This document shows positions 9,605 through 20,375 of a DNA stretch of 34,743 nucleotides, piece by piece. The position numbers were made by a program, and so were the translations under genes. This stretch comes from Chara braunii (Eukaryota; Streptophyta; Charophyceae; Charales; Characeae). The stretch spans positions 548,699-583,441 of the forward strand of contig BFEA01000722.1 in assembly GCA_003427395.1 (NCBI GenBank). The letters are read 5' to 3'. Each line of letters opens with the position of its first letter. Within the stretch, counting starts at the first letter, position 1. The notes beneath the pieces were generated by a model that was not told the origin of the DNA, made no database searches, and was given only the letters and a program-made list of their open reading frames with translations.

Positions 9605-9726
9605 GGGCCTCGCCACACCACTCTCAAAATGTGAAAAAGACAAAAATGTGGCAGATGCATCTGGCCATGTTCTAGCAGGAAGTTCATTCCCATTTTGCGC
9701 ATTTTGAGAGTGGTGTGGCGATGCCC
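9605..9726. mobile_element. 122-bp MITE, Harbinger-like ends
   Basis: The terminal inverted repeats are 27 bases (9605-9631 and 9700-9726) with one mismatch, beginning GGGCCTCGCCACACCACTCT on the left. The element is flanked by AAA on both sides (9602-9604, 9727-9729), a 3-bp target duplication. The GGGC start and 3-bp duplication match the larger elements at 10731 and 32810. It has no coding capacity, so any movement would need a transposase in trans. The duplicate copy is at 15265-15386. Confidence 0.75.
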
Positions 9727-9884
9727 AAAATGCAAGGAACCATTCAATGAGAGCACAAAAGTTTTGAGATGCAATCATGCAAAAGAAAACAAAGTTTAAA
9801 AAACTCACAGAAGTGACTTAAGGCCAATGATGAGTAAGCCAAGTTGAAAGCATAATTACAAAACCCAAGAGCACACCAATTATA

Positions 9885-10089
9885 CGACCAGTACTTCCTA
9901 GGCGCCGGCACTTTTCTCCAGGGTGGGAAACACACTGCGCGCCAAATCAAAACGAAACGAGACGGCACGACCCTCCATTTGGCTCACCCGCCAGCCATTT
10001 TGCTCCAGAGGCCAGACCCCGAAAGTTGCGCTGCCGGTATACAAGCTGCATAGTCGCTTCCATAGCAGGGAAACGTACTGGTGGTTTAA
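9885..10089. mobile_element. TTAA-bounded element, single copy
   Basis: The right end is GTACTGGTGGT followed by TTAA (10075-10089). The left end has a decayed complement, with ACCAGTACTTCC intact at 9887-9898 but no TTAA. The ends match the arrays at 22034-22373 and 24848-25461. It has no gene. The duplicate copy lies at 15545-15749. Confidence 0.55.
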
Positions 10090-10727
10090 GAACAGAGTGG
10101 ACACTGACGTCTCATGATGGAGAAAGCCCTCTTCTCACCTCGAATGATCAATACAAGAACATTGCAGTCGCCCTACCAGGATGTGTTCCCCTGTACTAAT
10201 CTCCCACTCTACGTGCACACACTAGCCTACTCCCTCTCACTCTGACTGTCCACAAGCCTCTTGCCAGATGCTGCTGAAGCGTCTCATCACACGTGCTCCT
10301 GGGCCAACACTAGGTAAGTATCGTCTACTCCCACTGCCGTCCCTTGTTTCCCTGATCACATCAACACTTGCCATCCACAGCTTCCTGCTGAGCGCTGCCA
10401 AGCTATGGCAGCCGCAGCCTCACAGCCACCGCAGCTGCTCCATCTCGCCTGGACGCTATCTGGTCAGATTGCGCTGTGCTCCAGCATGACCGCACTGCTG
10501 CCACTGCCTGAATGTGCATTTCCCCTCTGCCCCTCCCTTTTGTCCTGTCTGGAGGCCGGGGTGTGCATCCGGGTAGGCAGGCGCTACTGCCTATTTATTG
10601 GGCTGAGTCCGGGTCCTGTATCTGTTGTGATGAGAATGATGCGTCTGACTCTGTCTTTCTTGCACACATCATTCATACGGCTCGTACCTAAGTTCTTACA
10701 GGTGACTGTAGTGAATATGGTGAAGGC
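10090..10727. other. No gene recognised
   Basis: Composition is CT-rich. AACACTAG|GTAAGTA near 10310 looks like a good splice donor and CCATCCACAG|CTTCC near 10380 like an acceptor, but the flanking frames resemble no protein I know. This sequence lies upstream of the ALDH3 exon, so it may be intron. Confidence 0.5.
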
Positions 10728-11333
10728 ATAGGGCCTCGTTAGACACTCCTTGGGGGCTCCTCAGGGCCGAAGGAAGTTTCCTTGGGGGTTTTGAAGGAAA
10801 TTCCCATCTTCGTTCCACCTATCCTTGGGTTGGCCTCCCAAGGATGATTCCTTTCGGCTGCCGGCAGCCATTTTCATGATATTATAGTCAGCCACGGGGG
10901 GGGCAACGACTTGGTCCATTGGCTGATGTCCGTCTTGCTACGGTGTGGTTCAGTTGCCGAAGGCAGGAGATTTTGAAAGGCGCTGGCGACCGGGAAAAAA
11001 AAAACCCTTGAAAAGCAATGGACCTCCCCGTTCGAAAATCAAATATCAAATTGGGTGTTGGACGTCACGACGGCAACACGGGGCAGGTGGCGTCCATATC
11101 TGCGACATGGAAACGGGCATTTGCAGCGGCGCAGTGGATTCCTCGTACGTCGTCAAGAATTTGTGAGCGCCCCGCGAAGGTCCATCGCCATCGCCTCTGT
11201 ATGCTGCCGCGCCTGTGTTGAGTCGAGCACACGCGGGGAACGTCGGGGACTTGGCTCTGAGGTTACTGTGGTCGTGGTGAGTTGGTAGGCTGTTGTATTT
11301 TCGTGGTTCATGAGCATTGCAACACACGTGCCG

Positions 11334-11723
11334 ATGGAGGGCAGCAGCGATGACGGGCATGCGAAGTTGACGACGATCGAGAAGACGGCCGTGACGGCCG
11401 TGCTCTTTCGTTGTCAGCAGGAGAGGGCATTGGGCAGAATGAGAGCGCAGATCCGCACGCGGAGGAGGAAGACGCTTCATCAAATCCCGGTCGAAGGGTT
11501 GGATACTGTAGCCATCACTGAGGCTGCAGTTCAGGTTTGTTGTGCCATGGGTTGCAGTGTTCTTCCACGAGCGACGCCGAGGTGGTGGATGAAAAGGAGG
11601 ATGGGGGGGGGGTGTGGGAGGATCTCAGGTAATGCGCTGCCGATGTCGATGTCGACTGCAGTCAGTGTTGATCCCTCGTCTTCTATGCTGGAGGCCTTCG
11701 ATAGAGTTGGCCATCAACAATAG
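11334..11723 (+). pseudogene. Harbinger-like transposase, N-terminal fragment
   Basis: The start MEGSSDDG aligns with MEGGGEGG of the E2 fragment, so this ATG is preferred over the upstream one at 11310. Conserved blocks shared with E2 are CQQER-LGR, an Arg-rich stretch (RTRRRKTL), and TPRWWMKRR. The last resembles the box just before the catalytic domain in plant Harbinger transposases as I remember them. After it comes a run of ten G; one extra G would restore VWEDLR, followed by CAG|GTAATG, a splice-donor-like end. No DDE residues follow. Expected role of the intact protein: binding transposon ends and cutting DNA in the nucleus. Confidence 0.6.
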
Positions 11724-11809
11724 AGGAAGCACACATGGAACAGGAGCACCACGACAAGCAAAATTGTGACTAGGAGCAGCAGTGGCAACCTTCAATAGAG
11801 GTCGGCCAT
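11722..11809 (-). pseudogene. Third copy of the membrane-protein frame, with early stop
   Basis: On the minus strand from 11809 the sequence reads MADLY, stop, RLPLLLLV, then further hydrophobic residues and LFHVC. It has the same 27-codon length and ending as the intact frame at 12160 and its homologue in E2. TGA replaces an Arg-type codon at position 6. It arose by a duplication inside E1. Confidence 0.6.
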
Positions 11810-12160
11810 CAACAACACGTACGACGGGGCCGTAATTCTACGACGATGGTGAAGGTCCACCGAACGGCGACGATGAAGGGAGCAGACGGTAGAGGACAAC
11901 ATACGACGCATGCACTCTAACGGGTCGTACGCCCTTGCACTGCGAGCCGGGTCATGGCATGCGCAGTGGCTTCTGGAGTTGTCCCTTGAAGACCTGCTCT
12001 TCGCCTGCCGCCAGTCCATGTTGACGTCCTTCTTCGCAGACCGCCTCTTACGTGTACGTCCAGGCACGCCGCCGTGGATGCAGACGTGGAAGAAGACGAC
12101 AAGGACAAGCAAAAGGATGACCAGGAGCAGCAGCGGCAACCTTCGAAAGACATCGGCCAT
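11792..12160 (-). CDS. Small membrane protein frame inside E1, unknown function
   Basis: From MADVFRRL the frame gives 122 residues. Positions 9-24 are almost entirely Leu/Val/Ile/Phe, a single membrane span or signal anchor. FFHVC follows, then a basic region with KRRSAKKDVNMDWR. E2 carries the same frame (33583-33891): 18 of the first 27 residues are identical, most differences are Leu/Ile/Val exchanges, and KRRS and MD-R keep their exact spacing. The frame opens further upstream (12214) but similarity begins at MAD. It ends by running into the start of a third copy (MADLY, then stop). The reverse strand is Asp/Glu/Lys/Gln-rich, so part of the pattern could be mirrored. Function unknown. 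Confidence 0.55.
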   Translation of the reverse strand: MADVFRRLPLLLLVILLLVLVVFFHVCIHGGVPGRTRKRRSAKKDVNMDWRQAKSRSSRDNSRSHCACHDPARSARAYDPLECMRRMLSSTVCSLHRRRSVDLHHRRRITAPSYVLLMADLY

Positions 12161-12675
12161 GAAAGGGAACTGGGGAAGGGTAGTAGCTAGATGACGGCGG
12201 TACACCTCCAGCAAACGGCAACGAAGAGGGCGTCGGCTGAAGTATTCAAATTTGCCGACCGTTCAACCCCTTTCCGTTTGGCGGCACGCACTGCGAGGGA
12301 GAACACTGGTCGATGACGTCCGCGGGGGGGGGGGGCGGCCACCAACGGTTACCGTTGGCGTAAAGTTCCTGGAAGCCGAACGTTGAAGACCCAAGATGTC
12401 TGTGCGCTGCCCGGTAGGAACTTCAATGGACCAGCCGACGAAAACTTCTTGCCGACGACGGGTGCCCTCGCCGCGCCGATTATCGCGGATCCTTCCAAGG
12501 GACCTCAGGAGGTCCCTTGGGGAATGCCACCAAATGGCTGTAGCCCGAGGACGCCCCGAGGATTCCCCAAGGAAATGTTTTCACTTTTTTTTTTCGTTTT
12601 CATCCCCAAGGATAGGTGGAACAAAATTTTCCTCGGAGGATTTACGCGCCCGAGGAGTGTCTAACGAGCCCCATA

Positions 12676-14460
12676 GTCTTACCCCATCAGTAATGGTGGA
12701 AGGTCGAGGTTCCAAGGGTTCGGTTGTTCGCCGATGAAAGTGGTAAACTCATTGCCGTATGAGACGAGTCCCAAGTAACTAACTCCAAGGCAGGCCACAA
12801 GGTAGTTGTTTGCTGGACTGGGGTCCATACTCTGCCCAGTGTAGCCAGGCGGGGCCTACACTTAGGGCCGACCTACTTGTCTCTGGCCACGGCCCTCACT
12901 TAGGGTTGGCCCACATTTTCCACAGCTTCCGTTTTTTTTTGGGCTCACCGAGGCCTGGAGCCTCACAATAAGAAAAAGAAAATAGAAAGAAAAAATTGTG
13001 CCAGACCCCTTTAAAAATTAAAACCCTTTAAAGCCCATTCATACACTCCAGACCCCCAAAGGTGCGTCGGAGTCTAATTCCAGATATCAAGAAGTTGCTA
13101 CAACAAGCGGAGGCCAGTCACAGCTCAAAAGCCAACAAAGGGGTAGAAAGACGTGGGAAGGGGGTCGCAGACAGCACAGTGCTGAGTCTGTTATCCGGGC
13201 CCCCCACTCAGACTGAGGGACATGACTGTGTCATAATTGTAAAAGGGACGTTGGGCATGGTTCCCAGCACGTGCTGCTCCCCACGAATAAGACTGGAGCC
13301 ACCTCATCAGTGAACCCCCGGCAGACATGGACTCTTATCCCCTGTGTGCCGGGAGGCCACAGCAGATGGTGTTTAAAAAAACTAGAAAAAGAGGATTTCA
13401 ATTCAGTAGCTGCTTATCAACGGCTGCACGTGTGTATCATTCAGGACTGCAATCATTGGGCCGATGACCTGTCTATCACAGCTACATATGTCTAGTACTG
13501 TATACCATTCACTACTTGAACTCATAACCCTGTCGATTATCACAGCTGCATGTGTATACCACTCACGACTTGATCCTCTGTTCGCTTTGTATATCTTGCT
13601 ACCCTTCTCTCATCTTGTCGCCTTCTCTGTATGGTCATGCAGATGTTACCCACACACACTCGTCCTCTTGTTTTTTTGGGGGGAAGTGCTCACTTGAGGG
13701 GAGGACGCACTGTTTCTCCCTGAATTTAGAATTCTCACCCGTACTCTCCTCCCTCTTTCTTGTCCTGTTTGGGAAAACATTGCTTCTGTATCTTGCTACC
13801 TGCTTTGTCTCCTGTCATTGTGCATAAACACCAGCTGCAGGTCCACACGTCCCTCCGGCCACTAAAACCTCGACTGCCACTCAAAAAAGCAAGTTAATTC
13901 CGGCGGCTAACAGGCCAAAGAATCCTGAGCTTGCCGTATCGTCACTCCAGCGGTCCAACAATTACTGAAAAGGGTAGGCCTCCAAGTAACCCTGATGGGA
14001 AAAAAACAGCGACCGTCTTCACCCGAATAGAACGCCTGGTATTTATTGCCGTATCTGGTCTGAAAGTTGCACCAAATACCGCTATAATGACCGGGTGTTC
14101 TATTCGGGTGACGACGGCGGTGGTCGTTTAAGCACAAAAAATATGCTGACTTTGCAGCTCAGTGAATAGTCCACATGCTATATGCTGACAGTGCAGCTCA
14201 CTGAAATGACAAGGAAGTACAAAGTATCCTGGCGATTTTTGCGAAGATGTGGCCAGGCAAATTCTCTTCAGATAGTTCACATGCTATATACGGACAGTTG
14301 CGCTTCCTCGAAGACATGACCAGGCAAATTGTCTTCAGATACAGCAGCATGCGTGCGCACGCCGCACAGTCCAAGACTCGCTGAATGGCACAGGCATTAC
14401 TCGATGTTGGTTGCCAAGTTTAGTTTATTTAAGATTTATTTCCCCACCACAAGGGCTTTC
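12676..14460. other. Non-coding stretch
   Basis: I see no recognisable gene. There are short repeats such as CTATATGCTGACAGTGCAGCTCA near 14138-14210 (two variants) and a pair of complementary CACCCGAATAGAA/TTCTATTCGGGTG segments (14019-14031 and 14097-14109). The inverted pair plus similar flanking bases could be another small TIR element, but I could not define its ends. If the ALDH3 gene extends upstream, this is intron. Confidence 0.5.
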
Positions 14461-14580
14461 AAAAAAAAAAAAAAAAAAAAAAAAAAAGATTTATTTCCCC
14501 ACCAATATATGGAGCCTCCAACCGGGGAGCCACTTCGGAAGGCTGCTCTTACCACCTCCCTAAATGGTATCCACAACTCG
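14461..14580 (+). repeat. Poly-A run and SINE-family fragment
   Basis: A pure A run of 26 bases (14461-14486) lies between two copies of GATTTATTTCCCCACCA-like sequence. The right one continues as ATATGGAGCCTCCAACCGGGGAGCC-type sequence of the SINE family found at 25923 and 26599. This may be two partial copies, one ending in its tail. Confidence 0.45.
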
Positions 14581-14715
14581 AAGTTATTAAAAATAATAAT
14601 AGTTCTAATTAAAAAATAAAAATAAAAATGGTGTGCTCTTTATTTGTCTGAGCAAGTTCTTAGAACATGCAGAGGAGGAACGAGAAGAAAAGGGTATGTG
14701 TGTTGTGAACTTTAT

Positions 14716-14878
14716 ATTTTATTTTATTTTTTTTTAAAGAAAGAAAAGCCCTTGTGTCAGCCCTCTATCCCAGCAGTGGTACGAGAACCGCCAGGATTGA
14801 GGGCTTCTCTGTCGGGCTGCTCCATCTATTGGTGGGGAGCGGCACCTGCTGGAAACCGGGTCCAGCGTCCGATTGATG
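14716..14878 (-). repeat. SINE-like element
   Basis: On the minus strand this shares the family core GGACGCTGGACCCGGTTTCC, AGCAGGTGCCGCTCCCCACC and AATAGATGGAGC with the copies at 25923-26182 and 26599-26796. It ends in an A-rich tail (the T-rich 14716-14735 on the plus strand). It lies about 90 bases upstream of the ALDH3 exon. No clear target duplication is visible. The duplicate is at 20376-20538. Confidence 0.6.
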
Positions 14879-14966
14879 TTTTGTGGTTCTTTCTAAAGTG
14901 TCTACGGCCGCCAACCTGCCACTGTGACAATAATGTGCTCTCGTTTTACGATTCTTTTCTTTGCAG

Positions 14967-15067
14967 GTTAAAACGATAGCCGAGGCCATTGAGATCATCA
15001 ACGCAAAACCAAAGCCCCTGGCACTGTATTATTTCACCAGAGATGAATCAGCAGCACAGCGCATGGT
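14967..15067 (+). pseudogene. ALDH3 penultimate exon, truncated copy
   Basis: The acceptor TTTGCAG and the exon start (VKTIAEAIEIINAKPKPLAL) are identical to the intact exon at 20627. The sequence stops after QRM at a mate-pair adapter. This is the end of a contig rather than a broken gene; the real exon is at 20627-20776. Confidence 0.9.
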
Positions 15068-15105
15068 CTGTCTCTTATACACATCTAGATGTGTATAAGA
15101 GACAG
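15068..15105. other. Nextera mate-pair junction adapter (artefact)
   Basis: The 38 bases are CTGTCTCTTATACACATCT followed by its exact reverse complement. That is two Tn5 mosaic ends back to back, the junction adapter of Nextera mate-pair libraries. It is not genomic sequence. Bases on either side come from different places. Confidence 0.97.
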
Positions 15106-15200
15106 CCACACAGGCGGATCTCTCGGTTAGCCCTCAGCCAAACAAAATTGCAAAACTAACCCTACAGGTTAGTGTACAGCCTCGCAGTCAATCTCGGCAG
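15106..15200. other. Misplaced copy of 7914-8008
   Basis: These 95 bases match 7914-8008 and are bounded by the adapter on the left and an N (15201) on the right. They are the other half of a mate-pair fragment left in the assembly. They show that the library molecule joined the ALDH3 exon to sequence near 8 kb. Confidence 0.92.
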
Positions 15201-15264
15201 NCCTGACTCGCCAGCCGGATGCCACGTGTCAGAGACTCCCCCCCCCCCCCCCCTTGTTACCAAA

Positions 15265-15386
15265 GGGCCTCGCCACACCACTCTCAAAATGTGAAAAAGA
15301 CAAAAATGTGGCAGATGCATCTGGCCATGTTCTAGCAGGAAGTTCATTCCCATTTTGCGCATTTTGAGAGTGGTGTGGCGATGCCC
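15265..15386. mobile_element. 122-bp MITE, duplicate of 9605-9726
   Basis: Same inverted repeats and AAA flanks as the copy at 9605-9726; probably the same genomic element counted twice. Confidence 0.7.
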
Positions 15387-16993
15387 AAAATGCAAGGAAC
15401 CATTCAATGAGAGCACAAAAGTTTTGAGATGCAATCATGCAAAAGAAAACAAAGTTTAAAAAACTCACAGAAGTGACTTAAGGCCAATGATGAGTAAGCC
15501 AAGTTGAAAGCATAATTACAAAACCCAAGAGCACACCAATTATACGACCAGTACTTCCTAGGCGCCGGCACTTTTCTCCAGGGTGGGAAACACACTGCGC
15601 GCCAAATCAAAACGAAACGAGACGGCACGACCCTCCATTTGGCTCACCCGCCAGCCATTTTGCTCCAGAGGCCAGACCCCGAAAGTTGCGCTGCCGGTAT
15701 ACAAGCTGCATAGTCGCTTCCATAGCAGGGAAACGTACTGGTGGTTTAAGAACAGAGTGGACACTGACGTCTCATGATGGAGAAAGCCCTCTTCTCACCT
15801 CGAATGATCAATACAAGAACATTGCAGTCGCCCTACCAGGATGTGTTCCCCTGTACTAATCTCCCACTCTACGTGCACACACTAGCCTACTCCCTCTCAC
15901 TCTGACTGTCCACAAGCCTCTTGCCAGATGCTGCTGAAGCGTCTCATCACACGTGCTCCTGGGCCAACACTAGGTAAGTATCGTCTACTCCCACTGCCGT
16001 CCCTTGTTTCCCTGATCACATCAACACTTGCCATCCACAGCTTCCTGCTGAGCGCTGCCAAGCTATGGCAGCCGCAGCCTCACAGCCACCGCAGCTGCTC
16101 CATCTCGCCTGGACGCTATCTGGTCAGATTGCGCTGTGCTCCAGCATGACCGCACTGCTGCCACTGCCTGAATGTGCATTTCCCCTCTGCCCCTCCCTTT
16201 TGTCCTGTCTGGAGGCCGGGGTGTGCATCCGGGTAGGCAGGCGCTACTGCCTATTTATTGGGCTGAGTCCGGGTCCTGTATCTGTTGTGATGAGAATGAT
16301 GCGTCTGACTCTGTCTTTCTTGCACACATCATTCATACGGCTCGTACCTAAGTTCTTACAGGTGACTGTAGTGAATATGGTGAAGGCATAGGGCCTCGTT
16401 AGACACTCCTTGGGGGCTCCTCAGGGCCGAAGGAAGTTTCCTTGGGGGTTTTGAAGGAAATTCCCATCTTCGTTCCACCTATCCTTGGGTTGGCCTCCCA
16501 AGGATGATTCCTTTCGGCTGCCGGCAGCCATTTTCATGATATTATAGTCAGCCACGGGGGGGGCAACGACTTGGTCCATTGGCTGATGTCCGTCTTGCTA
16601 CGGTGTGGTTCAGTTGCCGAAGGCAGGAGATTTTGAAAGGCGCTGGCGACCGGGAAAAAAAAAACCCTTGAAAAGCAATGGACCTCCCCGTTCGAAAATC
16701 AAATATCAAATTGGGTGTTGGACGTCACGACGGCAACACGGGGCAGGTGGCGTCCATATCTGCGACATGGAAACGGGCATTTGCAGCGGCGCAGTGGATT
16801 CCTCGTACGTCGTCAAGAATTTGTGAGCGCCCCGCGAAGGTCCATCGCCATCGCCTCTGTATGCTGCCGCGCCTGTGTTGAGTCGAGCACACGCGGGGAA
16901 CGTCGGGGACTTGGCTCTGAGGTTACTGTGGTCGTGGTGAGTTGGTAGGCTGTTGTATTTTCGTGGTTCATGAGCATTGCAACACACGTGCCG

Positions 16994-17383
16994 ATGGAGG
17001 GCAGCAGCGATGACGGGCATGCGAAGTTGACGACGATCGAGAAGACGGCCGTGACGGCCGTGCTCTTTCGTTGTCAGCAGGAGAGGGCATTGGGCAGAAT
17101 GAGAGCGCAGATCCGCACGCGGAGGAGGAAGACGCTTCATCAAATCCCGGTCGAAGGGTTGGATACTGTAGCCATCACTGAGGCTGCAGTTCAGGTTTGT
17201 TGTGCCATGGGTTGCAGTGTTCTTCCACGAGCGACGCCGAGGTGGTGGATGAAAAGGAGGATGGGGGGGGGGTGTGGGAGGATCTCAGGTAATGCGCTGC
17301 CGATGTCGATGTCGACTGCAGTCAGTGTTGATCCCTCGTCTTCTATGCTGGAGGCCTTCGATAGAGTTGGCCATCAACAATAG
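16994..17383 (+). pseudogene. Harbinger-like transposase fragment, duplicate
   Basis: Identical to 11334-11723; see that entry for motifs and the broken G run. Confidence 0.6.
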
Positions 17384-17451
17384 AGGAAGCACACATGGAA
17401 CAGGAGCACCACGACAAGCAAAATTGTGACTAGGAGCAGCAGTGGCAACCT

Positions 17452-17820
17452 TCAATAGAGGTCGGCCATCAACAACACGTACGACGGGGCCGTAATTCTA
17501 CGACGATGGTGAAGGTCCACCGAACGGCGACGATGAAGGGAGCAGACGGTAGAGGACAACATACGACGCATGCACTCTAACGGGTCGTACGCCCTTGCAC
17601 TGCGAGCCGGGTCATGGCATGCGCAGTGGCTTCTGGAGTTGTCCCTTGAAGACCTGCTCTTCGCCTGCCGCCAGTCCATGTTGACGTCCTTCTTCGCAGA
17701 CCGCCTCTTACGTGTACGTCCAGGCACGCCGCCGTGGATGCAGACGTGGAAGAAGACGACAAGGACAAGCAAAAGGATGACCAGGAGCAGCAGCGGCAAC
17801 CTTCGAAAGACATCGGCCAT
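17452..17820 (-). CDS. Small membrane protein frame, duplicate
   Basis: Identical to the frame at 11792-12160; an assembly duplicate rather than extra support for conservation. Confidence 0.5.
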   Translation of the reverse strand: MADVFRRLPLLLLVILLLVLVVFFHVCIHGGVPGRTRKRRSAKKDVNMDWRQAKSRSSRDNSRSHCACHDPARSARAYDPLECMRRMLSSTVCSLHRRRSVDLHHRRRITAPSYVLLMADLY

Positions 17821-20375
17821 GAAAGGGAACTGGGGAAGGGTAGTAGCTAGATGACGGCGGTACACCTCCAGCAAACGGCAACGAAGAGGGCGTCGGCTGA
17901 AGTATTCAAATTTGCCGACCGTTCAACCCCTTTCCGTTTGGCGGCACGCACTGCGAGGGAGAACACTGGTCGATGACGTCCGCGGGGGGGGGGGGCGGCC
18001 ACCAACGGTTACCGTTGGCGTAAAGTTCCTGGAAGCCGAACGTTGAAGACCCAAGATGTCTGTGCGCTGCCCGGTAGGAACTTCAATGGACCAGCCGACG
18101 AAAACTTCTTGCCGACGACGGGTGCCCTCGCCGCGCCGATTATCGCGGATCCTTCCAAGGGACCTCAGGAGGTCCCTTGGGGAATGCCACCAAATGGCTG
18201 TAGCCCGAGGACGCCCCGAGGATTCCCCAAGGAAATGTTTTCACTTTTTTTTTTCGTTTTCATCCCCAAGGATAGGTGGAACAAAATTTTCCTCGGAGGA
18301 TTTACGCGCCCGAGGAGTGTCTAACGAGCCCCATAGTCTTACCCCATCAGTAATGGTGGAAGGTCGAGGTTCCAAGGGTTCGGTTGTTCGCCGATGAAAG
18401 TGGTAAACTCATTGCCGTATGAGACGAGTCCCAAGTAACTAACTCCAAGGCAGGCCACAAGGTAGTTGTTTGCTGGACTGGGGTCCATACTCTGCCCAGT
18501 GTAGCCAGGCGGGGCCTACACTTAGGGCCGACCTACTTGTCTCTGGCCACGGCCCTCACTTAGGGTTGGCCCACATTTTCCACAGCTTCCGTTTTTTTTT
18601 GGGCTCACCGAGGCCTGGAGCCTCACAATAAGAAAAAGAAAATAGAAAGAAAAAATTGTGCCAGACCCCTTTAAAAATTAAAACCCTTTAAAGCCCATTC
18701 ATACACTCCAGACCCCCAAAGGTGCGTCGGAGTCTAATTCCAGATATCAAGAAGTTGCTACAACAAGCGGAGGCCAGTCACAGCTCAAAAGCCAACAAAG
18801 GGGTAGAAAGACGTGGGAAGGGGGTCGCAGACAGCACAGTGCTGAGTCTGTTATCCGGGCCCCCCACTCAGACTGAGGGACATGACTGTGTCATAATTGT
18901 AAAAGGGACGTTGGGCATGGTTCCCAGCACGTGCTGCTCCCCACGAATAAGACTGGAGCCACCTCATCAGTGAACCCCCGGCAGACATGGACTCTTATCC
19001 CCTGTGTGCCGGGAGGCCACAGCAGATGGTGTTTAAAAAAACTAGAAAAAGAGGATTTCAATTCAGTAGCTGCTTATCAACGGCTGCACGTGTGTATCAT
19101 TCAGGACTGCAATCATTGGGCCGATGACCTGTCTATCACAGCTACATATGTCTAGTACTGTATACCATTCACTACTTGAACTCATAACCCTGTCGATTAT
19201 CACAGCTGCATGTGTATACCACTCACGACTTGATCCTCTGTTCGCTTTGTATATCTTGCTACCCTTCTCTCATCTTGTCGCCTTCTCTGTATGGTCATGC
19301 AGATGTTACCCACACACACTCGTCCTCTTGTTTTTTTGGGGGGAAGTGCTCACTTGAGGGGAGGACGCACTGTTTCTCCCTGAATTTAGAATTCTCACCC
19401 GTACTCTCCTCCCTCTTTCTTGTCCTGTTTGGGAAAACATTGCTTCTGTATCTTGCTACCTGCTTTGTCTCCTGTCATTGTGCATAAACACCAGCTGCAG
19501 GTCCACACGTCCCTCCGGCCACTAAAACCTCGACTGCCACTCAAAAAAGCAAGTTAATTCCGGCGGCTAACAGGCCAAAGAATCCTGAGCTTGCCGTATC
19601 GTCACTCCAGCGGTCCAACAATTACTGAAAAGGGTAGGCCTCCAAGTAACCCTGATGGGAAAAAAACAGCGACCGTCTTCACCCGAATAGAACGCCTGGT
19701 ATTTATTGCCGTATCTGGTCTGAAAGTTGCACCAAATACCGCTATAATGACCGGGTGTTCTATTCGGGTGACGACGGCGGTGGTCGTTTAAGCACAAAAA
19801 ATATGCTGACTTTGCAGCTCAGTGAATAGTCCACATGCTATATGCTGACAGTGCAGCTCACTGAAATGACAAGGAAGTACAAAGTATCCTGGCGATTTTT
19901 GCGAAGATGTGGCCAGGCAAATTCTCTTCAGATAGTTCACATGCTATATACGGACAGTTGCGCTTCCTCGAAGACATGACCAGGCAAATTGTCTTCAGAT
20001 ACAGCAGCATGCGTGCGCACGCCGCACAGTCCAAGACTCGCTGAATGGCACAGGCATTACTCGATGTTGGTTGCCAAGTTTAGTTTATTTAAGATTTATT
20101 TCCCCACCACAAGGGCTTTCAAAAAAAAAAAAAAAAAAAAAAAAAAAGATTTATTTCCCCACCAATATATGGAGCCTCCAACCGGGGAGCCACTTCGGAA
20201 GGCTGCTCTTACCACCTCCCTAAATGGTATCCACAACTCGAAGTTATTAAAAATAATAATAGTTCTAATTAAAAAATAAAAATAAAAATGGTGTGCTCTT
20301 TATTTGTCTGAGCAAGTTCTTAGAACATGCAGAGGAGGAACGAGAAGAAAAGGGTATGTGTGTTGTGAACTTTAT

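Larger units (their letters stand above)
10731..12672 (+). mobile_element. Harbinger-like DNA transposon E1, internally deleted
   Basis: Terminal inverted repeats are GGGCCTCGTTAGACACTCC on the left and its near-perfect complement on the right, flanked by ATA (10728-10730, 12673-12675). Subterminal regions repeat AAGGAA/CCTTGG motifs, and GTTCCACCTATCCTTGGG on the left has its complement on the right. Inside are the start of a transposase on the plus strand and a minus-strand membrane-protein frame. The DDE nuclease domain is absent, so the element is non-autonomous. Three-base target duplications and GG-starting ends are typical of PIF/Harbinger, although those usually choose TWA. Confidence 0.8.
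9542..15067. other. Duplicated 5.5-kb segment, copy 1 (probable assembly duplicate)
   Basis: Bases 9542-15067 recur at 15202-20727 with a constant offset of 5660. All reading frames give identical translations in both, including homopolymer lengths. Each copy starts right after a single N with the same base. Copy 1 ends at a mate-pair adapter, while copy 2 runs on into the intact ALDH3 exon. This is what duplicated contigs look like, not what a genomic duplication looks like. Confidence 0.9.
16391..18332 (+). mobile_element. Harbinger-like element E1, duplicate
   Basis: Same element as 10731-12672, including the ten-G frameshift. Because the homopolymer is identical, the two do not count as independent copies. 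Confidence 0.8.

Noticed and set aside
15068-15105. Perfect 38-bp palindrome as a possible transposon end or attachment site
   Set aside because: It is exactly the Nextera mate-pair junction adapter.
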